From: an uncultured Ruminococcus sp.
Lineage (GTDB): Bacteria; Bacillota; Clostridia; Oscillospirales; Acutalibacteraceae
Direction: 5' to 3'
Assembly (NCBI GenBank): GCA_902767845.1
Contig: CACXIV010000004.1
Coordinates: 1-64,000 of the forward strand
DNA length: 64,000 nucleotides
Part shown: positions 1 to 7,931 of the stretch, piece by piece
Layout of the letters: each line of letters opens with the position of its first letter
Numbering within the stretch: position 1 is the first letter of the stretch
Program-made: the position numbers and the translations under genes
Notes under the pieces: model-generated
What the model was told of the DNA's origin: nothing
Databases searched by the model: none
Seen by the model: only the letters and a program-made list of their open reading frames with translations

Positions 1-471
1 GGAAGCTGCGGAAATGATCTTGTCGTCAGCTGTGAGGATGCCCTCGTTTACGCTGAATACAACTGTGGGAAGATCCTTGCCCGCGGGAGCGGAGATAACG
101 ACCTTCTTGGCGCCTGCGTCGATGTGAGCCTGGCTCTTAGCCTTTGAGCAGTAGAAGCCTGTGCACTCGAGAACAACGTCTACGCCGATCTCGCCCCAGG
201 GAAGCTCAGCAGCGTTGGGCTTAGCGTAAATTGTGATCTCCTTGCCGTCTACGATGATGGAGTTCTCGCCTGCCTCAACAGTGTGGAGATCCTCACCGAT
301 AGTACCGCAGTAGCCCTTCTGAGCTGTGTCGTACTTAAGAAGGTTAGCAAGCATCTTGGGATCTGTAAGATCGTTGATCGCAACTACTTCGTAACCCTCT
401 GCGCCGAACATCTGCCTGAAAGCAAGACGTCCGATACGGCCGAAACCGTTAATAGCAACTTTTACTGACAT
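1..471 (-). CDS. gap: Glyceraldehyde-3-phosphate dehydrogenase, N-terminal part (cut by window edge)
   Basis: Type I GAPDH of glycolysis, which oxidises glyceraldehyde-3-phosphate to 1,3-bisphosphoglycerate with NAD+ in the cytoplasm. Translation of the minus strand from the ATG at 471 opens with the NAD-binding Rossmann motif INGFGRIGR and continues through [28 protein letters not shown] and ends in SAAS, exactly before the expected catalytic CTTN. Only 157 of about 335 residues are inside the window; the catalytic Cys lies beyond base 1. A strong AGGAGG sits about 9 bases before the ATG, so the start is secure. Codon choice is strongly biased, as expected for a highly expressed glycolytic gene. 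Confidence 0.96.
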   Translation of the reverse strand, partial: MSVKVAINGFGRIGRLAFRQMFGAEGYEVVAINDLTDPKMLANLLKYDTAQKGYCGTIGEDLHTVEAGENSIIVDGKEITIYAKPNAAELPWGEIGVDVVLECTGFYCSKAKSQAHIDAGAKKVVISAPAGKDLPTVVFSVNEGILTADDKIISAAS

Positions 472-502
472 AAAAAATTCCTCCTAAAAATATAGTAACT
501 AT

Positions 503-531
503 ATTATATTACATTTTTTTCATTTCTTCAA
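503..531 (-). promoter_or_regulatory. Sigma-A promoter of gap
   Basis: Read on the minus strand: TTGAAG, 17-base spacer, TATAAT, followed by a short leader and the gap ribosome-binding site. The -10 lies only about 30 bases before the start codon, so the leader is very short and leaves little room for attenuation. Confidence 0.7.
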
Positions 532-1009
532 TAGTTTATCGGCAATTTGGGCTCGATTTTTTGAAAAATTTTCTAATTTTGTTATGGATTTCTGCCAAAT
601 TGTGATTTCGGTTTAGTCAATAACGCTATATTGCAGTATTTACAGACATATTTCGATATTGTAATTATTTTTCTTCAAATCGTTCAGTTTCCGACTTGAC
701 ATATTATTTATTTTATATTAAAATTAATTCATAATCCGTTAATATGGCTTAATGGGTTTACAAAGGGCATAATGGAGTTGCCTTTTGTTGTTCTTTTTAT
801 CAGACTCTTTAACAGAGCCGTTATATATAGATATTTTTTATTAATTTTAATAACTGTTTGGTTATTTTTATGCCCGGTCGTATGCTTTGACGGGCGATAT
901 AAAAAATATTTAAACGATTAAAATTGAATATCTTGTCTAACGGCACCTTAAAGTTTTTGTAATGGAATTTTGAGAAATGAAAAACTAAACTAAGGAGGTG
1001 TCAGTAAGC
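532..1009. other. AT-rich intergenic region between gap and rny
   Basis: About 480 bases with no credible gene. It holds a promoter for rny (696-724) and then a leader of about 280 bases. Within the leader there is a weak inverted repeat (GCCCG ... CGGGC near 871-895) with no clear T-run. I recognise no riboswitch or small RNA here. Confidence 0.5.
696..724 (+). promoter_or_regulatory. Candidate sigma-A promoter upstream of rny
   Basis: TTGACA at 696-701 followed after 17 bases by TAAAAT at 719-724. It would give rny an unusually long leader of roughly 280 bases. Other AT-rich candidates nearer the gene cannot be excluded. Confidence 0.5.
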
Positions 1010-2563
1010 ATGCAGTTAGCAATCGCGATTATCTGCATCGTTGCTGCGTTGTTGGTCGGCGCCGCGATCGGTGTATTTATGGGCATTCAGATCCGCAAGA
1101 ACACTGCCGAAAAAGAGATAGGCAGCGCTGAGGAAGAAGCCAGAAAAATCGTCTCGGAAGCTATCAAGACCGCCGAAGCTAAGAAGAAAGAGGTAATTCT
1201 TGAGGGCAAGGACGAGGTTCACCGATTCAGAAACGAAAGCGAAAAGGAGATTTCCGACCGACGCAAGGAGGTCCAGCGTCAGGAACGCAGGATCCAGCAA
1301 AAGGAAGAGACCCTTGACCGCAAGCTCGATAATGTCGAGAAAAAGGACGAAAAGGTCAACAAAAAGCTCAAGGAAGCTGACCAGAAGCTAAAAGAGGTCG
1401 AGACTCTTAAAAAGAGCCAGTTCGAGATGCTTGAGAAAATCTCAGGCTATACAGCCGAGCAGGCTAAGGGCTACTTACTGTCGCAGCTTGAGGACGAGCT
1501 CGCTCACGAAAAATCAGTCAAGATCATGGAATATCAGGAGCAGCTCAAGGAAGAAGCTGACGACAAGGCGCGCAACATTATTTCACTGTCTATCCAGCGG
1601 CTTGCCGCTGAACAGGTCGCCGAGGCCACTATCTCGGTCGTACCTCTTCCCAATGATGAGATGAAGGGCAGGATCATCGGACGTGAGGGAAGGAACATCA
1701 GGGCTATCGAGACCCTGACAGGCGTAGATCTTATTATTGACGACACACCGGAGGCGATAACGCTTTCGTGCTTCGAGCCCGTAAGGCGCGAGGTAGCGCG
1801 TATCGCGCTCGAAAGGTTGATCTCCGACGGCCGTATCCACCCCGCCAGAATCGAGGAAACTATCGAGAAGGCAAGGCGTGAGGTTGACGCCACCATCAAG
1901 AAGGAAGGCGAACGCGCCGTTCTTGAGGTCGGCATCCACAACATCCATCCCGAGCTTGTCAAGATGCTCGGAAGGCTTCGTTACCGTACCAGCTACGGTC
2001 AGAACGTGCTTAACCACTCTATCGAGGTCGCGTATCTCGCCGGCATGATGGCCAGCGAGCTCGGAATCGACCCCACACTCGCAAAACGCGCGGGTCTTTT
2101 GCATGATATCGGCAAGGCTATCGACCACGAGGTCGAGGGCACCCATATCCAGATCGGCGTAGATCTCGCGAGAAAATATAAGGAAAGCGACGCCGTTATC
2201 CACGCTATCCACGCGCACCACGGCGACGTTGAGGCAAAAACCATCGTGGCATGCCTTGTTCAGGCTGCCGACGCTCTGTCAGCCGCCCGTCCGGGCGCGA
2301 GACGCGAGAATGTAGAAAACTACATAAAGCGTCTGCAAAAGCTCGAGGAGGTCGCCGCTTCGTTCAGCGGAGTCGACCGTTCCTTTGCTATCCAGGCAGG
2401 CAGAGAGGTTCGCGTTATGGTCAAGCCCGAGGTCGTGAACGACGAGAGAATGATCCCCCTCGCCAGAGAGATCTGCAAGAAGATCGAGGAGGAAGTCGAG
2501 TATCCCGGTCAGATCAAGGTCAACATCATTCGCGAAAGCCGCGCCGCGGAATTTGCGAAATGA
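1010..2563 (+). CDS. rny: Ribonuclease Y
   Basis: Membrane-anchored endoribonuclease that starts mRNA decay and RNA processing in many Gram-positive bacteria. In 517 residues: an N-terminal membrane segment (about 2-25), a long charged coiled coil (about 30-195), a KH RNA-binding domain (about 205-270, [13 protein letters not shown]), and an HD phosphodiesterase domain (about 330-430, with HSIEVA and LLHDIGKA). Length matches the family. A GTG in frame at 998 overlaps the AGGAGG ribosome-binding site, so the ATG at 1010, about 11 bases after it, is taken as the start. It is monocistronic: divergent from gap and closed by a strong terminator. Confidence 0.97.
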   Translation: MQLAIAIICIVAALLVGAAIGVFMGIQIRKNTAEKEIGSAEEEARKIVSEAIKTAEAKKKEVILEGKDEVHRFRNESEKEISDRRKEVQRQERRIQQKEETLDRKLDNVEKKDEKVNKKLKEADQKLKEVETLKKSQFEMLEKISGYTAEQAKGYLLSQLEDELAHEKSVKIMEYQEQLKEEADDKARNIISLSIQRLAAEQVAEATISVVPLPNDEMKGRIIGREGRNIRAIETLTGVDLIIDDTPEAITLSCFEPVRREVARIALERLISDGRIHPARIEETIEKARREVDATIKKEGERAVLEVGIHNIHPELVKMLGRLRYRTSYGQNVLNHSIEVAYLAGMMASELGIDPTLAKRAGLLHDIGKAIDHEVEGTHIQIGVDLARKYKESDAVIHAIHAHHGDVEAKTIVACLVQAADALSAARPGARRENVENYIKRLQKLEEVAASFSGVDRSFAIQAGREVRVMVKPEVVNDERMIPLAREICKKIEEEVEYPGQIKVNIIRESRAAEFAK

Positions 2564-2604
2564 TCCGCAGCGGATCCAAAACAGCATAAATCAGCAAAAT
2601 AACA

Positions 2605-2642
2605 GGCTGACACAAAGCAAAAGCGATGTGTCAGCCTTTTTG
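2605..2642 (+). terminator. Rho-independent terminator of rny
   Basis: A perfect 10-bp stem (GGCTGACACA / TGTGTCAGCC) with a 12-base loop followed by TTTTT. It lies 41 bases after the rny stop and separates it from the convergent folate transporter gene. Confidence 0.93.
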
Positions 2643-2662
2643 CGTTCAGTGATCGGAAAAGA

Positions 2663-3235
2663 TCATCTCTTTTTGTCCAGCCGGCGATCCAGCTTCGCCG
2701 TGAGCTTGCCCACGCCGAATATCAGCAGTATCTCGGGGATACACTTGACCGCCACGCTGATGAAGCGCGTCGAGAGAAATACCGTGTACGGCGTTTCGTA
2801 CCCCGGGTTAAAGAAGATATAAAACCAGAACGCCGCCAAAAATGTTTCTACGGAGAGCATATTTATCATCCACGCGATTATTACCCTCGGCACGGTGATC
2901 CTGTCCTTGTAAAGCGCGAAGCCGTAGATAAGTCCCGTCAGCGCGCCGCTGATCGTAAAGCCCGGGATATACGCTCCTCCCGGCGCGATAAGGAACGATA
3001 CGACGTCTCCCAGCGCTCCCACAAGCGCCGCCGGGATGGGTCCGAACATAGCGCCGGCGATCGCGATCGGCAGGAACGCGCCGCTGATTTTGACCGTTCC
3101 GCCGAACATCGGCAGGGTCGCGTTCGCGAACATTCCGAGCACTACCCTGAGCGCGAGCAGCATGGCTATCGCCGCCAGCGAGTATATCTTTTTTAATTCT
3201 TTTGCGGAATCAACAAATGTTTTTAACGGTGACAA
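2663..3235 (-). CDS. folT: Folate ECF transporter S component (FolT type)
   Basis: Substrate-binding membrane subunit of an energy-coupling-factor transporter. The 190-residue protein has about five or six hydrophobic segments with typical S-component motifs (SGAFLPIAIAGAMFGP, LVGALGDVVSFLI, GFTISGALTGLIYG) and a basic C-terminus. S components share the EcfA/EcfT module encoded elsewhere; none is in this window. The folate assignment rests mostly on the upstream THF riboswitch (3343-3447), which is known to precede folT genes in Clostridia. A purine- or pantothenate-type S component would be the alternative if that riboswitch call were wrong. The start ATG at 3235 follows a GGAAGAGGG-like ribosome-binding site. 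Confidence 0.88.
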   Translation of the reverse strand: MSPLKTFVDSAKELKKIYSLAAIAMLLALRVVLGMFANATLPMFGGTVKISGAFLPIAIAGAMFGPIPAALVGALGDVVSFLIAPGGAYIPGFTISGALTGLIYGFALYKDRITVPRVIIAWMINMLSVETFLAAFWFYIFFNPGYETPYTVFLSTRFISVAVKCIPEILLIFGVGKLTAKLDRRLDKKR

Positions 3236-3291
3236 TTTTCAATACCCTCTTCCAAATAATAATTCGCGCATAAAAACGACTGTTTGTCGTG

Positions 3292-3329
3292 ATCTCAAAA
3301 AATAATGGCGGACATAAAGCTGTCCGCCA
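3292..3329 (-). terminator. Intrinsic terminator in the THF riboswitch expression platform
   Basis: Minus strand: a 9-bp perfect stem (TGGCGGACA / TGTCCGCCA), 7-base loop, then TTATTTTTT. It sits between the aptamer and folT, so ligand binding probably controls whether transcription reads on into the gene. Confidence 0.85.
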
Positions 3330-3342
3330 TACCATACGCAAT

Positions 3343-3447
3343 ATACAGCGGGATGCGAACCCGATACCGCAGGCAAGGCGCGCCTCCCTTTCGTTTTCGC
3401 GGCAACTCCCCGTCCGCGAAACACTTTACGCATCGGTTTCTACTCTG
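3343..3447 (-). promoter_or_regulatory. Tetrahydrofolate (THF) riboswitch
   Basis: Read on the minus strand the leader contains the THF aptamer landmarks in order: AGAGUAG, GCGUAAAGUG, a stem closed by UUUCGCGG / CCGCGAAA around GGGGAGUUG, ACGAAA, and GGUAUCGGG...GCAUCCCGCU. AACC-GAU near the 5' side can pair with AUCGGGUU near the 3' side, as in the known P2/P3 arrangement. It is followed by a terminator hairpin and then folT, the textbook target. Structure was judged by eye, not by a covariance model. Confidence 0.86.
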
Positions 3448-3458
3448 TTTACGATATT

Positions 3459-3486
3459 ATTATATCACTAAACCGTGATTTGTCAA
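3459..3486 (-). promoter_or_regulatory. Sigma-A promoter of the THF riboswitch-folT unit
   Basis: Minus strand TTGACA, 16-base spacer, TATAAT, all consensus. The -35 hexamer (3481-3486) contains the TGA stop codon of ribU (3483-3485), so promoter and upstream gene end share bases. Confidence 0.9.
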
Positions 3487-4157
3487 ATAATTTTGGCAAA
3501 GCTCAGCAGCACAAGGATCAGCGTAGCCACCGCCGCAGCCGATACGACAATGACAATGACCGTATTCGCCCTTTTGTTTCCGCCGTCGTTCCGCTCGCGG
3601 GTCGGGATGAGCCTCGCCTTCCTCAGCGCGGTAACGACTCCCTTGTAAAGCAAGAGCACGAGCGCCGAGTTGAGCCCTGCCTTGATCGCGTTAAAGGGGA
3701 TCAGCACGGGCAGGAACATATCGAGCACAGCCTCGCGCGGAACGCCCATAAATATCGGCGTCATAATGTAGTTCCAAAGCAGCATCACCGCGATCATCGA
3801 AAATGAGCCTGCCGCAAGACCGATTACCGCCCTTGACATTGTCTTTTTGCGGTGATAGATCAGCGAGGCGATCCCGATGAAGGTCGCCGAGGCGAGGAAA
3901 TTCATCAAAAGACCGATCACACCCGTTGAGCTTACCGTCACCATCTCTATGGTACAGACGAGCAGCGACATTATCAGTCCGGCAACGGGTCCGAAGATGA
4001 ACGCGCCGATGGTCAGGATAACGTCCTTTGGCTCGTAGGTCAAAAATCCGGCTATGTTGGGCAGCCTTAAAAAGATATCCGCCGCCACCGCCAGCGCGGT
4101 CAGCATCGCCATAGCTGCGATTTTTTTACCTGTTGAAAATTTTGTTTTTTCCGACAT
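3483..4157 (-). CDS. ribU: Riboflavin ECF transporter S component (RibU type)
   Basis: S component for riboflavin import, 224 residues from the ATG at 4157, which follows GGAGGTAA. The membrane core shows RibU-like motifs: MAMLTALAVAADI, a YEPKDVILTIGAFIFGP stretch that matches the loop-plus-helix signature, and a re-entrant GLLMNFLASATFIG segment. The last ~45 residues are unusual: after a basic stretch (RERNDGGNKR) there is an extra hydrophobic helix (about 195-222) not usual in RibU. An in-frame upstream extension to 4241 would run into the terminator hairpin and is rejected. Control by the FMN riboswitch at 4266-4398 makes the substrate call firm. The energising subunits are not in the window. 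Confidence 0.92.
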   Translation of the reverse strand: MSEKTKFSTGKKIAAMAMLTALAVAADIFLRLPNIAGFLTYEPKDVILTIGAFIFGPVAGLIMSLLVCTIEMVTVSSTGVIGLLMNFLASATFIGIASLIYHRKKTMSRAVIGLAAGSFSMIAVMLLWNYIMTPIFMGVPREAVLDMFLPVLIPFNAIKAGLNSALVLLLYKGVVTALRKARLIPTRERNDGGNKRANTVIVIVVSAAAVATLILVLLSFAKII

Positions 4158-4192
4158 AAGATTACCTCCAAAGCTTTTTTCAGTTGTCTTTG

Positions 4193-4229
4193 GAATAATA
4201 AAGCCCGACATACGGATCGTACGTCGGGC
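4193..4229 (-). terminator. Intrinsic terminator in the FMN riboswitch expression platform
   Basis: Minus strand stem GCCCGAC / GTCGGGC, extended inward by ACG/CGT pairing, followed by TTTATTATT. It lies between the FMN aptamer and ribU and fits transcriptional attenuation. Confidence 0.85.
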
Positions 4230-4265
4230 GTTTTGGTGCAAAATTTACGGCAGAGCCGATTTTTC

Positions 4266-4398
4266 GCATCTTCTTTCATCCGGACTATGACCGTCGGTGC
4301 CTGGATCTCACAGGCTCGGCAAGCTTGCGCTTGTTCGCGGACTTACGGGAAAGCTCCCGATCACCGCCGGTGGAGAATTTCACTCCGCCCCGAAGACA
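4266..4398 (-). promoter_or_regulatory. FMN riboswitch (RFN element)
   Basis: Minus strand shows the RFN consensus in order: CUUCGGGGC, GGAGUGAAAUUCUCCACCGG, CGGUGA, AGUCCGCGA, a variable arm (AAGCGCAAGCUU), GAGAUCCAGG, CCGACGGUCAUAGUCCGGAU and GAAAGAAG. Six-armed architecture closed by CUUC / GAAG. It precedes ribU, a standard target. Confidence 0.97.
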
Positions 4399-4410
4399 AC
4401 CTTCTATATT

Positions 4411-4438
4411 ATTATATTATGAATTTAAAAAATGTCAA
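4411..4438 (-). promoter_or_regulatory. Sigma-A promoter of the FMN riboswitch-ribU unit
   Basis: Minus strand TTGACA, 16-base spacer, TATAAT. As with the folT promoter, the -35 box (4433-4438) contains the TGA stop codon of the upstream gene (4435-4437). Confidence 0.9.
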
Positions 4439-5181
4439 TGCTTTTTTATTGAGCGCAGATACGCCTTTGTTTCATCGCTAACGCGATAGCTTTCAATTGA
4501 TTTTTGTATCGCCTTGTTATATACGTCCTTCGGGAGCGCCGAGCTTTTCATATACTCAAGCGTTCGCGCCTCGCATTTGGCAACGGCAGTCGCGATCAGC
4601 CACGCCTGAGCCATCTTTACATAGTAATGGTCAAGGCTGATTGCGTCCGTCAGGCTCAAAACCTCCCCGATATATCCGTCATCAAGATAGTAGTTCAGCA
4701 TCAATACAAGCCCGGCTCGCACCGCCCACGGATCGCCGCCGGAAAGATACGCGATTTTAATATGCTCAAAAAACGGAGCGCGGCATTTTTTGACGTATTT
4801 TAAGCCCGAAACAAAGCAGTCGCACAGCGCCCAGTTGCTGATGTACGGTATATAATCGTCCGCGAGAGATAAAAACTCGGCGTAATCCTTCGGCTTTATC
4901 AGCCCCGTAACGATCGCGCGCAGCATTTTCTCCTCGTAATACACGGAGCCGCAGACCGACAAAAAGCTCCGCGGATCGCCCTTTGACAGCTCCCTGCCCA
5001 GCTCCCGGAGCTTTGGCATGCGAACGCCCAAAAAGCTGTCCTTTTCCTCGTTCGGCACGAGCGAGCTGTGGAACTCCCTGTATTTTTCGTCGCGAAGGCT
5101 CTTTAAGTATTCCAAAAATCCGGCGTAGTTTTCCGCCGTAATGATGTTATTTTTTAAATCCATCTTTATGCTCACGGTCAT
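4435..5181 (-). CDS. AlkD-like DNA alkylation repair protein
   Basis: Helical-repeat (HEAT-like) protein of the DNA alkylation repair family (PF08713 type), which in characterised members excises N3/N7-alkylated purines without base flipping. The 248-residue protein shows family landmarks: FHSSLVPNEEKDSFLGVRMP, Y-YEEKMLRAIVTGLI, SNWALCDCF, and PWAVRAGLVLMLNYY. Length fits the small Firmicutes branch. It overlaps the 3' end of licD by 35 bases (17 if the second Met at 5163 is used), so it is the last gene of the leftward surface-glycan operon; the functional link is unclear. Confidence 0.85.
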   Translation of the reverse strand: MTVSIKMDLKNNIITAENYAGFLEYLKSLRDEKYREFHSSLVPNEEKDSFLGVRMPKLRELGRELSKGDPRSFLSVCGSVYYEEKMLRAIVTGLIKPKDYAEFLSLADDYIPYISNWALCDCFVSGLKYVKKCRAPFFEHIKIAYLSGGDPWAVRAGLVLMLNYYLDDGYIGEVLSLTDAISLDHYYVKMAQAWLIATAVAKCEARTLEYMKSSALPKDVYNKAIQKSIESYRVSDETKAYLRSIKKH

Positions 5182-6022
5182 ACACCTCGCAGGGCGTGTC
5201 CAGATCGAGATACGCTATGTCGTGGTGAGGCTTCTGCTGCTCCTTAGGCGGAGGGGTCATGTAATCCCCGAACACCATGGTGAGGTACTCGTCGTAGCCC
5301 TTCATGCAGGGCATGCGCAGACCCTCGAAGGTGACGTAATCCACTCCCTCGTAAATCCGCTTGGGGTACTCGGGACGCATCCACTTGGGTCCCGCGCAGA
5401 GCTCGGTCACGCACTTGTTTTCACTGAGTTTATATTTTGTCATGTGCCTTTCGGCCATGCGCCAGATCCTGTTCCTTATTTTTTTGCCCCTGAATATCCC
5501 GAGCAGCACCCTGCTGCCGAACGCCATCAGTCCGCCGTTGTTCTCCGGCACGATCTGCGCCAAAAACAGCGAGTAGATCATTGTCCACATAAACTGCATT
5601 TTTCGCGCGAATCTTCCGTCGGGAGCGACGTCGAGCGGAAAGACGTCGAGCACCAGCCCGTGGGGGATGTCGACCTCGGTCTGGTTAGTCTTTACCATAG
5701 TGCAGCTTGTGTCGGTAATGGTTATAAAAATGTTGCCGGTGAACATTTCGTCGTCTGTTTTGAGCAGCCTGAACCTGCCGTCGGCGTGCTGTTCGCGCCA
5801 GAGCCCGGGCAGCTTTTCGTAATCCTCCCTGGGCAGCATTACGTCGACGTCGTCGTCCCACGGCACGAATCCGCCGTTTCTGAGCGCGCCGATAAGCCCG
5901 CCTCCGATAAGATAGAAGGTAAGGCCGTTTTTTTCGCAGAAATCTCTGAAATATTCAAGCATTGGGAGCTGTTTTAGCTGCAGCTCGCGCAAAAGCTCCG
6001 GAGTAAGCTGAACCTTGTCCAT
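5147..6022 (-). CDS. LicD family phosphotransferase
   Basis: LicD enzymes transfer phosphocholine or similar phospho-groups to cell-surface glycans and teichoic acids. The 291-residue protein has the nucleotidyltransferase-like signature FYLIGGGLIGALRNGG followed by FVPWDDDVDVMLPREDY, where the Asp cluster binds metal. N-terminal LQLKQLPMLEYFRDFC is also typical. It sits 5 bases after the GT2 gene and overlaps the AlkD-like gene, inside the operon that starts with a YfhO-type protein. The transferred group cannot be told from sequence; no choline-uptake or CDP-choline genes lie nearby. Confidence 0.9.
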   Translation of the reverse strand: MDKVQLTPELLRELQLKQLPMLEYFRDFCEKNGLTFYLIGGGLIGALRNGGFVPWDDDVDVMLPREDYEKLPGLWREQHADGRFRLLKTDDEMFTGNIFITITDTSCTMVKTNQTEVDIPHGLVLDVFPLDVAPDGRFARKMQFMWTMIYSLFLAQIVPENNGGLMAFGSRVLLGIFRGKKIRNRIWRMAERHMTKYKLSENKCVTELCAGPKWMRPEYPKRIYEGVDYVTFEGLRMPCMKGYDEYLTMVFGDYMTPPPKEQQKPHHDIAYLDLDTPCEVYDREHKDGFKK

Positions 6023-6027
6023 AATAG

Positions 6028-7095
6028 TTACCTGATGACCGTATTCTTAATTACCTTGCGTTTGACCTTTTCGATATGCTCCTTGGCGTGGCTGTGGCTG
6101 ATTTTTTTGCGCCAGAACGGGATCTGCAATAGTCCGACTATCGTGCCGACGCCGTACGCCACGTGAAGAAGCGGAAATATGAACGGCAGCAAAATAAACT
6201 GAGGCTGGATGTTTTTCACCGTACAGCAGCCCACCGTGTTAACAAAGTCGAACATGCCGTATATAAGCAGAAGGATATACAAAAAGAACGGGTGTCCGAG
6301 TACCGCCGGCACCGTGAGTCCCAGTATCATCATCACGAACAGAAACGGAGCGAAGTGGAAATACGAAAGACATCCCGGGCACTCCGAGACCGTTAATCCG
6401 ATCCACCTGCCGTTTGAATACTTTTGACGGATCATATTTCTGAGGGTGTTGCGCGAGTGCTGATATGAGATTATATCCGGGCAGCAGCACATTTTGTATC
6501 CCGCCTGACGGATCCTGTAGTGGAACTCGTTGTCCTCGGTGCGTCCGAGGTTCTCGTTAAAGCCGCCCACCGCGGCGATCACCTCTCTGCGGTACGCCGC
6601 GTGGAAAAGGCTGTCCATGTACTCCTTGCGTGTGGAGGGACGCCTGTACGCCGCTACGGAGCTTCCGAAAAGCGAATCCTCCGCCGCCAGCAGGGTCATC
6701 TTCCACGAGCTTACGTTTGAGCTGATGTTCGGTCTGCCGCCTCCGACTACGTTCTCGCCCTGTCTGAGGTTATATACATTCCTCGAGACAAAGTTTCGCG
6801 GTATGCGCGCGTGAGCGTCGACTCGGATTATGACGTCTCCGGTGGCGGTCATCAGCGCCGCGTTCCACGAAAACGCCTGATTGCGCTTGGCGCACTGAAC
6901 GATCTTGACGTCCATAAACCCGTAGTCGGTGTTTTTGAACTGCTCCATCCTGTCATATGTCGAGTCGGTGGACATGCTGTCCACAAATACGATCTCGATT
7001 TTTTCATGCGGGTAGTCCTGGAGCGAGATATCGCTGAACAGCCCCTGGATAGCCTCCGCCTCGTTGTAGGCTATCATGCAAAGTGAAACTACCAT
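6028..7095 (-). CDS. Family 2 glycosyltransferase with C-terminal membrane segments
   Basis: Inverting GT-A glycosyltransferase, 355 residues. The catalytic domain (about 1-230) shows CMIAYNEAEAI, IVFVDSMSTDST, the metal-binding DVIIRVDAHAR (DxD-like VDAH) and GGFNENLGRTEDNEF with the acidic catalytic motif. Residues about 240-330 form three or four hydrophobic helices, so it is membrane-bound and probably acts on a lipid-linked acceptor. The last 30 residues are very basic. It is followed after 5 bases by licD, suggesting the two build and decorate one surface polymer. Sugar donor and acceptor are unknown. Confidence 0.9.
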   Translation of the reverse strand: MVVSLCMIAYNEAEAIQGLFSDISLQDYPHEKIEIVFVDSMSTDSTYDRMEQFKNTDYGFMDVKIVQCAKRNQAFSWNAALMTATGDVIIRVDAHARIPRNFVSRNVYNLRQGENVVGGGRPNISSNVSSWKMTLLAAEDSLFGSSVAAYRRPSTRKEYMDSLFHAAYRREVIAAVGGFNENLGRTEDNEFHYRIRQAGYKMCCCPDIISYQHSRNTLRNMIRQKYSNGRWIGLTVSECPGCLSYFHFAPFLFVMMILGLTVPAVLGHPFFLYILLLIYGMFDFVNTVGCCTVKNIQPQFILLPFIFPLLHVAYGVGTIVGLLQIPFWRKKISHSHAKEHIEKVKRKVIKNTVIR

Positions 7096-7110
7096 TTGAA
7101 AATCACCCGA

Positions 7111-7914
7111 TCAAAATCCAGTGTATTCTGTGTATCCTGTGTAAACAGGCTGCGGAATATATTTTTTCGCCGCCTTTTCCTCGTCTGATATTTTGAGCCA
7201 GCGCGCGGAATTTACCGCGGCGCATAGCGCGTAAGGTCCCACATAAAAGACCGGCGCTACAAAGAAGCAGAGCAAGATCCAGCCGAGCATGCTGAAGGTC
7301 AGCCTGATAAACGCCCATAAATGCCTGAACGAAAAGCCGAGATAACCGAATATATATCTCGCCGCGCCGCGGCTGTCGTCGATCCCGTAAAGGCAGAGCG
7401 GATAGTGGAGGATCAGCGAGTAAAGCAAGAAGGTTATCATTCCGCCGATCACCGCTCCGACGACCCCGAGCGCTCCGTCAGCGCCGAACAGGCTCTTTAT
7501 TCCGAATCCGAAAAGCAGGTTTAAGGTGCCGAAGAAAAGGAACAGCCCCATATTTATCACCATTGTTTTCAGATATCTGCGCGCGCCCCTGAAAAAGTAA
7601 AACAGATCGGTGACCTCGCAGTTATTTTCCGATACGGCGTTTGCCGCCGCCTTGTACGCGCCGTTCACAAAGGGCGAAAGGAGCGTCGCCGCGATCACGA
7701 CCGCCGCCGTCCCCAAAAGGTAGGGAAGCTCAAAGCCGTCTTTCATCTGCTCGGTTTCAATGTCGATCGCGTTGAACGACAACCAGATAAGATACAAAGC
7801 GTTTTGCAGCATTATAAAGATCATCGCCGCAAGCGAGATCCCGGCTATTATGGGGATCGTGTTGCCCCTGAGCGCCTCTCTCGCCTGTTTTTTTACTAAT
7901 TTTTCTTTTCTCAT
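7111..7914 (-). CDS. Polytopic membrane protein of unknown function (DUF975-like N-terminus)
   Basis: 267 residues from the ATG at 7914; a TTG five codons upstream is less likely. The N-terminus (KEKLVKKQAREALRGN) resembles the start of DUF975-type integral membrane proteins, then about six hydrophobic helices follow, with a Tyr-rich cytoplasmic tail (VYTGYTEYTGF). The family is common next to cell-envelope genes but has no assigned activity. Spacing is 17 bases after the dipeptidase gene and 15 before the GT2 gene, so it is cotranscribed. Family assignment is tentative. Confidence 0.65.
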   Translation of the reverse strand: MRKEKLVKKQAREALRGNTIPIIAGISLAAMIFIMLQNALYLIWLSFNAIDIETEQMKDGFELPYLLGTAAVVIAATLLSPFVNGAYKAAANAVSENNCEVTDLFYFFRGARRYLKTMVINMGLFLFFGTLNLLFGFGIKSLFGADGALGVVGAVIGGMITFLLYSLILHYPLCLYGIDDSRGAARYIFGYLGFSFRHLWAFIRLTFSMLGWILLCFFVAPVFYVGPYALCAAVNSARWLKISDEEKAAKKYIPQPVYTGYTEYTGF

Positions 7915-7931
7915 GATACATCCCAAATCTT

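Noticed and set aside
532..1009. A riboswitch or small RNA in the long leader of rny
   Set aside because: Only one weak stem and no match to any aptamer pattern that I know.
5141..5977. A 278-codon open frame opposite licD
   Set aside because: No ribosome-binding site or motif; LicD on the minus strand has clear catalytic motifs. Shadow frame.
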